In this document: one piece after another, positions 4,977 through 9,157 of the stretch | Position numbering within the stretch: the stretch's first letter is position 1 | Layout of the letters: each line of letters opens with the position of its first letter | Translations under genes and position numbers: made by a program | From: PSRF01 sp035457105 | GTDB lineage: Bacteria; Acidobacteriota; Blastocatellia; Pyrinomonadales; Pyrinomonadaceae | Direction: 5' to 3' | Length of the DNA: 9,157 nucleotides | NCBI GenBank assembly: GCA_035457105.1 | Contig: DATIBX010000545.1 | Span: 1 to 9,157, forward strand | Notes under the pieces: model-generated | The model's database searches: none | What the model was told of the DNA's origin: nothing | Seen by the model: only the letters and a program-made list of their open reading frames with translations

Positions 4977-7184
4977 TTAAGCCTTAGCATCGGGGGCCGG
5001 GTACAAGCGCTCGAACTCGGGATTGCCGTGAAGAATCGCCAGGTCAGGATCCTGCCTGGTCCATGCAGGATCGCGATATCCTCCCTCCCAGGCTCTTCTA
5101 AGAGCATTCAAAGCATCCTCAATATTATTCATCGCGCAGTAGGTACAAGCCGTGTTGTAAAGGACCATCGAATCGTCCGGCCGCAGCACAATCGCCATAT
5201 CGGCTTCGCGCTTTGCTTCGTCGAATCGGCCTTGTTGAGAATAAACACCGGCCAGCAACGCACGGGCACGTGCGTCCTCGGGCACTCTCTTCAAGTGAGC
5301 TTCGTAGACAGCAATCTCGCGATGGAGATAATTCTTCTGCGCGTCTTTCTTCCCGAGAGCGCCCAGCGCGTTGTGAATTGGAATGACCGTATTGTAGTTC
5401 TCGCCAGAGTGGGCCAACGCCTCTTCCATCATGTCAACCACTTCCTGGTACTGTCCAGATTCAAACAGTGCGCGACCTAACAGGTAATAACCGCCATCTA
5501 GATCCGGCGTACGGCTCAGCGCAATTCTGAGTTTCTCAATCGCTTCTGCGTGACGCCCCTCAGCGAAAATGACCCACGCCTCGGCAAGCTGGATTTCCGG
5601 TGCATCGTGTCCAGTGGCGCTCGCTCGTTGCGTGGCTGCCACCGCGCGATCGATCCACTGCTGCTGACGCTCGAAATGATAGTAGAACTGCGCACAAACG
5701 TTTGCGAGTCCAGCATAAGCAAGCGCGAAATCGGGATCCAACGCAACGGCATTTTCGTACATTTGAAGCGCAAACTGTAGATCTTGACGGGCAACCCGGC
5801 GGGCATAGTTTCGGCCACGAAGATAGAGGTCGTACGCCTGTAAATTCTCCGTTGGTTTGGTTGACAGTGCTCTCTGTTCCTGCGGCGAAAGTGTAATGCG
5901 CAGAGCGGCGGCGATTTTCTGGGCAATCTCGTCCTGCACTTCGAATACATCTTCCATTTCGCGATCGTATCGTTCCGACCAGACGGGAAAATCGGTCGCG
6001 GCGTCAACTAACTGAGCATTGATACGCAGCCGTGCACCAGCTCGACGCAAGCTACCAACGAGAACATATGACGCACCGAGTTCTTTTCCTATCTGACCTG
6101 CGGTCACTGATTTATCCCGATAGGCCAGGACCATTGCGCGTGAGAAGGTTTTTAGGCCCTTGATTTTCGACAACTCGGTAGTGATGTCTTCGGTAATACC
6201 GTCGCGCAGATACTCGTCCTCTTTCATACCGCTAAGATTTTCAAAATAAAGCACCGCCAATGAGTGCTCAGTAGACGCGGCCCGGCTCCTTACGCCACTT
6301 GACTGTTCTGCCGTACGTTGTCCGGAGTCCAGGTCACGCTTCAAACGTTTTAGCGCCGTCTTTAGATCAGTAGCATTCTGATATCGCAGATCTCGATCCT
6401 TCTCGAGCGCTTGCGAGATGATGCGGTTCAGTTCGACGGGCAAAGCTGGATTGATCTGGTTAACTGGCGTGGGCTCGCGATTGAGAATCGACTCGAAGAC
6501 TACGGCTGATGTTTCGCCCTGGAATGGAAGCACTCCAGTTGTCATCTCATAAAGCACGGTTCCGAACGAAAAGATGTCCGTACGCGCGTCCGTAATCTGT
6601 CCTCGAGCTTGTTCCGGAGACATGTAGGCAACTGTTCCGATGGTTGAACCAGCCGAGGTCAAGTCGTCTTTGCGTACGGTTGCCAACATCGACGATGCGT
6701 CTGGCTTCTGGCGATGATCGATCTTAGCCAATCCAAAGTCGAGAATCTTTGCCTGCCCACGTGAGGTGATGAACATATTAGCCGGCTTGAGGTCGCGATG
6801 AACAATTCCTTTCGAGTGTGCTGACTCAAGCGCGTCAACAATTTGGATTCCGAGTGTCAATACCGATCCAATGTCGAGTGGTCCACGGCGAATGCGATCA
6901 GCCAACGACTCGCCTTCGAGCAATTCCATAATGATGAAATGCTCCGACTCAAATTGCTCGATTCCATGAATAGTACAAATGTTCGGATGATTGAGAGCAG
7001 AAGCCGCCCGTGCCTCACGTTGAAAACGCTGCAGGAGATTGTCGTCACCAGCGAGTGCGGGTGTTAAAAATTTAAGTGCCACATGACGCCCAAGGTTCGT
7101 ATCTTCGGCTTCGTAAACAACCCCCATCCCACCAGCACCGAGCTGCGATGTAATGCGATAGTGGGAGATAGTCCTGCCAAGCAT
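4977..7184 (-). CDS. Ser/Thr protein kinase with TolB-like domain and C-terminal TPR repeats
   Basis: A 735-aa protein from the ATG at 7184, which has GGAGG six bases upstream; an ATG 14 codons earlier lacks this. Residues 9-280 form a Hanks-type kinase: Gly-rich loop LGAGGMGVVYEAED (15-28), Lys38 in VALKFL, HRDLKPAN (129-136), DFG (149-151), and a MSPEQARG activation-segment end. All catalytic residues are present. Residues 308-435 match the TolB-like or FlgO-type module (LAVLYFENLSG, DGITEDITTELSKI, LGASYVLVGSLRR, RINAQLVDAATDFPVWSERY). Residues about 445-735 are TPR-like (PDFALAYAGLANV, YYLLGRALFESGQY, ALLAGVYSQQGRFDEA, LYNTACTYCAMNN). No membrane helix is seen, so it is likely cytosolic. 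This architecture is common in Acidobacteriota. It probably phosphorylates partner proteins recruited through the TPRs. Substrates are unknown, and the adjacent ATPase and Usp are only possible partners. Confidence 0.9.
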   Translation of the reverse strand: MLGRTISHYRITSQLGAGGMGVVYEAEDTNLGRHVALKFLTPALAGDDNLLQRFQREARAASALNHPNICTIHGIEQFESEHFIIMELLEGESLADRIRRGPLDIGSVLTLGIQIVDALESAHSKGIVHRDLKPANMFITSRGQAKILDFGLAKIDHRQKPDASSMLATVRKDDLTSAGSTIGTVAYMSPEQARGQITDARTDIFSFGTVLYEMTTGVLPFQGETSAVVFESILNREPTPVNQINPALPVELNRIISQALEKDRDLRYQNATDLKTALKRLKRDLDSGQRTAEQSSGVRSRAASTEHSLAVLYFENLSGMKEDEYLRDGITEDITTELSKIKGLKTFSRAMVLAYRDKSVTAGQIGKELGASYVLVGSLRRAGARLRINAQLVDAATDFPVWSERYDREMEDVFEVQDEIAQKIAAALRITLSPQEQRALSTKPTENLQAYDLYLRGRNYARRVARQDLQFALQMYENAVALDPDFALAYAGLANVCAQFYYHFERQQQWIDRAVAATQRASATGHDAPEIQLAEAWVIFAEGRHAEAIEKLRIALSRTPDLDGGYYLLGRALFESGQYQEVVDMMEEALAHSGENYNTVIPIHNALGALGKKDAQKNYLHREIAVYEAHLKRVPEDARARALLAGVYSQQGRFDEAKREADMAIVLRPDDSMVLYNTACTYCAMNNIEDALNALRRAWEGGYRDPAWTRQDPDLAILHGNPEFERLYPAPDAKA

Positions 7185-7190
7185 GGAAGT

Positions 7191-7195
7191 CCTCC
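7191..7195 (-). promoter_or_regulatory. Shine-Dalgarno GGAGG of the kinase gene
   Basis: The reverse complement reads GGAGG, six bases, then ATG at 7184. It decides the start over the ATG at 7226. Confidence 0.75.
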
Positions 7196-7228
7196 AGGGA
7201 ATGTCCTGAGAAAACGGCGAAAACACCG

Positions 7229-7257
7229 ATTAGGACGGTCATAGTAGTACAGTTCAA
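7229..7257 (-). promoter_or_regulatory. Weak sigma-70-like promoter candidate for the kinase gene
   Basis: The - strand reads TTGAAC (7252-7257), a 17-bp spacer and CCTAAT (7229-7234). Spacing is ideal but each box matches only four of six consensus bases. Transcription would start some 40 bp before the start codon. Confidence 0.3.
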
Positions 7258-7270
7258 CTATACGTTGGTG

Positions 7271-7290
7271 TTATTTCGTGTTATTTCGTG
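7271..7290 (+). repeat. Two perfect tandem copies of TTATTTCGTG
   Basis: The 10-mer TTATTTCGTG occurs twice back to back and its near reverse complement (CACGAAATAGCACG) appears at 7322-7335. Similar TTTCGTG-rich intergenic strings occur as dispersed repeats in several soil bacterial genomes; that link is recollection, not tested. Confidence 0.6.
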
Positions 7291-7335
7291 GATCGCTTTT
7301 GGTCGGAACGTTCAGGCGATACACGAAATAGCACG
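7277..7335. other. Large stem-loop between the ABC ATPase and kinase genes
   Basis: CGTGTTATTTCGTG (7277-7290) pairs with CACGAAATAGCACG (7322-7335) at 13 of 14 positions. After one mismatch the stem extends inward by ATCGC (7292-7296) with GCGAT (7316-7320), leaving a loop of about 19 nt. It lies about 50 bp after the ABC ATPase stop and about 90 bp before the kinase start. It could be a terminator, an mRNA-stabilising structure, or a protein site. No U-tract is present on the transcribed strand. Confidence 0.6.
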
Positions 7336-7387
7336 AGCACAAAGGAGACGATAATTCAGCAGCCAAACAAGATCCATGGGATCAACG

Positions 7388-8284
7388 TCAGAGAATCTTT
7401 TCGGTTGGGTGACGTGTCTTGTCCCAGGGATCTGAGAAGTACGGATCAGCTGAATGATCATGCTGGTCCAGCGTTAACATTCGTTTGACGCTCGGAGCGT
7501 CACAATTCGCAAACTCGCTTGCCGACCCAATAAAGCGCAACTTGCCCTCTTCCAACATCATAATGCGCACCGGTGGCAGCTTGTCCGCATCAGCCTCGGC
7601 TACCACAATTCTTCCGTCCTCTTTAGCCGAAGCAATAAATCGCGAGAGATAGGGAATCTCAGCCGGCTTCTTTGTAACATACATGCAAGATATGTGATTG
7701 ACGTCCCGCGCGCGAATAACGAGATCAAGAACCTGCAATGCAACCATTGGATCAAGGCTCATCGTGGGTTCATCGAAGAACATTATGGAGGGCCAACCAA
7801 TTAATGCCCTGGCTATCTCCAGTCGACGCTTCATGCCACCTGATAACTGCTCAGGAAACTTTTCCCCTTCGTCTTGCAAGCCAACATAAGTGAGAACTTC
7901 GGTAACCGCTCGGTTGACGTCATCCTCAGCCCAACCGTTTTCTCTCGGGCGATAAGCGGCATTCTCAAATACTGTCAAACCCGTAAACAGCGATTCTTCT
8001 TGAAACACCATACCCATTAGTCCGCCGCGAATCCCCAGTAGTTCGTCTTCGGAGAGCGACTCGATCTCCCTCCCTCTAACGAAAATCTGGCCGGCGTCGG
8101 GTTGTAACAATCCTATCGCCAGCCGCAACAGAACTGACTTGCCCGATCCGGACTCTCCGATGACCAGGATCATTTCGCCCTGGGCGAGTTTAAAAGAGAT
8201 ATCTTTAATCACGGACTGGCCATCGAAGCTAAAACTCACATTTCGAAATTCGATTGCAGGCAATTCAACTGCGGTTGATGTCAT
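7388..8284 (-). CDS. MlaF-like ABC transporter ATP-binding protein, no permease in view, switch His replaced
   Basis: A 298-aa protein. ATG at 8284 has GGGAG six bases ahead. Walker A is GESGSGKS (43-50), Q-loop VFQEE with Gln95 followed by SLFTGLTVFENAAY, signature LSGGM (147-151), Walker B IMFFDEPT (167-174) and D-loop SLDP (176-179). The Q-loop 'SLFTxxTVFENVAY' context is characteristic of the MlaF/Mce-associated ATPases that move phospholipids or lipids between membranes with an MlaE permease and an MCE protein. The usual switch His (VTHD) is Lys205 in MYVTKKPAEI. Family members in Acidobacteriota carry an insertion near 215-240 like the one here. No mlaE or mlaD is in view on either side. 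The usual partner may lie elsewhere. ATPase function may be altered, because the switch His normally contacts the γ-phosphate. Confidence 0.85.
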   Translation of the reverse strand: MTSTAVELPAIEFRNVSFSFDGQSVIKDISFKLAQGEMILVIGESGSGKSVLLRLAIGLLQPDAGQIFVRGREIESLSEDELLGIRGGLMGMVFQEESLFTGLTVFENAAYRPRENGWAEDDVNRAVTEVLTYVGLQDEGEKFPEQLSGGMKRRLEIARALIGWPSIMFFDEPTMSLDPMVALQVLDLVIRARDVNHISCMYVTKKPAEIPYLSRFIASAKEDGRIVVAEADADKLPPVRIMMLEEGKLRFIGSASEFANCDAPSVKRMLTLDQHDHSADPYFSDPWDKTRHPTEKIL

Positions 8285-8369
8285 ATATCGCTCCCACTAA
8301 AAGCACGGATTCATCGAAAGCGAACTTATCCCTGGCCGCCTCTTTTGGCAACTAGTTCTGGGACGTTCA

Positions 8370-9157
8370 TCAAACATGAAACGAACGGACCACTTCGACA
8401 GAGCAATGTGCTCGCGCCGCCACTGCAGCCGAGACACTACCAAGGACAAATCGCTCAAACCGGTTACTAAAGCCCGTCGACCCCATAAAAATACAGTCGG
8501 CACTCCACTCTTCTGCGACTTGTGGCAGTTCCCTCTTTGGATCGCCCTTGCGAATGAGACGCGTAACTTTGAGCGACGAATCTCGAAAGATATTCTCAGC
8601 ATTAGACGCGATCTCTTCGGCCCACGCTTTCTCAGCGCTGTTCTCTTCCTCTATTACTTCGCCAACTGCTGGAATAAGATCTTCGACTATCGGGATGGAC
8701 CACTCGTCGTTAACAATCACTAGCTTCACTTCGGTGTTCGTGGGCCAATTTCTGTTCGCAACTGCCTCGACAGCACCAAAACTGCTGGGCGAACCATCAA
8801 GACCAACAACTATTCTCAAGGGAGTTCCGGGCTCTTCGACGCGACCACGTGCCACACGTACAGAACAGGCCGCTTCAGTAAGCACTTTTTGCGAGATGCT
8901 CCCCAACACGAGCCGCCCAAGAGCGCTACGCCCGTGCGAACCGACAACAATCAAGTTCGGCTTCATCTCGCTCGCCTTGAACAGTAGTTCCCAGGCAGCC
9001 GAACCGGAAGCCGCTTGTGAGCTAACCGACCACTTCGGAAAATTTACTTCTACTCTCTCCCGCGCCCGTTCCACTGTTCGGTGCGCCGCTTTAACCGCCG
9101 CCTCAATTCGCGAATACACTCGTTTCAGATCAGCAGGTACTTTTATCTGGCGTGCTT
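8370..9157 (-). CDS. Tandem-domain universal stress protein (5' end beyond the window)
   Basis: The frame is open to the window edge (…ARQIKVPADLKRVYSRIEAA), so the apparent GTG at 9119 is internal and the true start lies outside. Two UspA modules are visible. The first keeps its C-terminal half with the nucleotide motif VVGSHGRSALGRLVLGS (GxxGx9GS), followed by SQKVLTEAACSVRVAR. The second is complete, from LRIVVGLDGSPSS through IFMGSTGFSNRFERFVLGS, with one extra residue between the Gly pairs, to HCSVEVVRSF. These motifs bind ATP in the ATP-binding Usp subclass. By family knowledge it is a cytosolic protein helping survival under stress or starvation. It is 85 bp upstream of the ABC ATPase on the same strand and could be co-transcribed with it. 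Confidence 0.88.
   Translation of the reverse strand, partial: ARQIKVPADLKRVYSRIEAAVKAAHRTVERARERVEVNFPKWSVSSQAASGSAAWELLFKASEMKPNLIVVGSHGRSALGRLVLGSISQKVLTEAACSVRVARGRVEEPGTPLRIVVGLDGSPSSFGAVEAVANRNWPTNTEVKLVIVNDEWSIPIVEDLIPAVGEVIEEENSAEKAWAEEIASNAENIFRDSSLKVTRLIRKGDPKRELPQVAEEWSADCIFMGSTGFSNRFERFVLGSVSAAVAARAHCSVEVVRSFHV

Noticed and set aside
8297..8602. 101-aa open frame on the - strand
   Set aside because: It overlaps the Usp coding sequence in another frame and shows no domain.
9117..9119. GTG as the start of the universal stress protein
   Set aside because: The frame is open upstream to the window edge and the first Usp β-strand (typically VxxDGS) is missing, so the true start lies outside.

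Overview
The window looks like a chromosomal segment from an Acidobacteriota-type soil bacterium, possibly Blastocatellia or a relative. This is inferred from gene types, not from a search. The clearest pointers are a Ser/Thr kinase fused to a TolB-like domain and TPRs, an anti-sigma-like single-pass protein with a 'SRYLLGQLSEE…LE…FAD' N-terminus, an MlaF-type ATPase, and intergenic REP-type palindromes.

Layout. Bases 1-119 hold the C-terminal tail of a + strand ORF cut by the window edge, possibly a transposase. A gene-poor stretch (120-499) with a degenerate REP copy follows. A + strand VOC (glyoxalase-fold) protein (500-874) converges on a - strand exported DUF1223 protein with a CSSC thioredoxin-like motif (931-1740). 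Bases 1914-2229 hold two head-to-head blocks of REP-like elements. Next comes a - strand 74-aa exported Met/Lys/His-rich peptide (2356-2580). It is divergent from a + strand 319-aa membrane-anchored anti-sigma-like protein (2879-3838), which ends in a hairpin. A shortened glutamyl-tRNA-reductase-like protein (4007-4909, +) follows and converges, through a hairpin, on the kinase-TolB-TPR protein (4977-7184, -). Upstream of the kinase on the same strand are an MlaF-like ABC ATPase (7388-8284) and a tandem universal stress protein (8370 to beyond 9157).

Functional reading. There is no single obvious operon. The right-hand - strand genes (Usp, ABC ATPase, kinase) may form a stress/envelope cluster, with Usp and the ATPase 85 bp apart and the kinase separated by about 200 bp containing a large hairpin. 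The left half is single genes separated by repeats. Most unusual are the truncated HemA-like protein with a retained TC-R Cys motif but no dimerisation domain, the ABC ATPase whose switch His is Lys and which has no permease in view, the Met/His/Lys-rich exported peptide behind an ECF-like promoter candidate, and the REP array. No CRISPR array, tRNA, rRNA or intact mobile element was seen.
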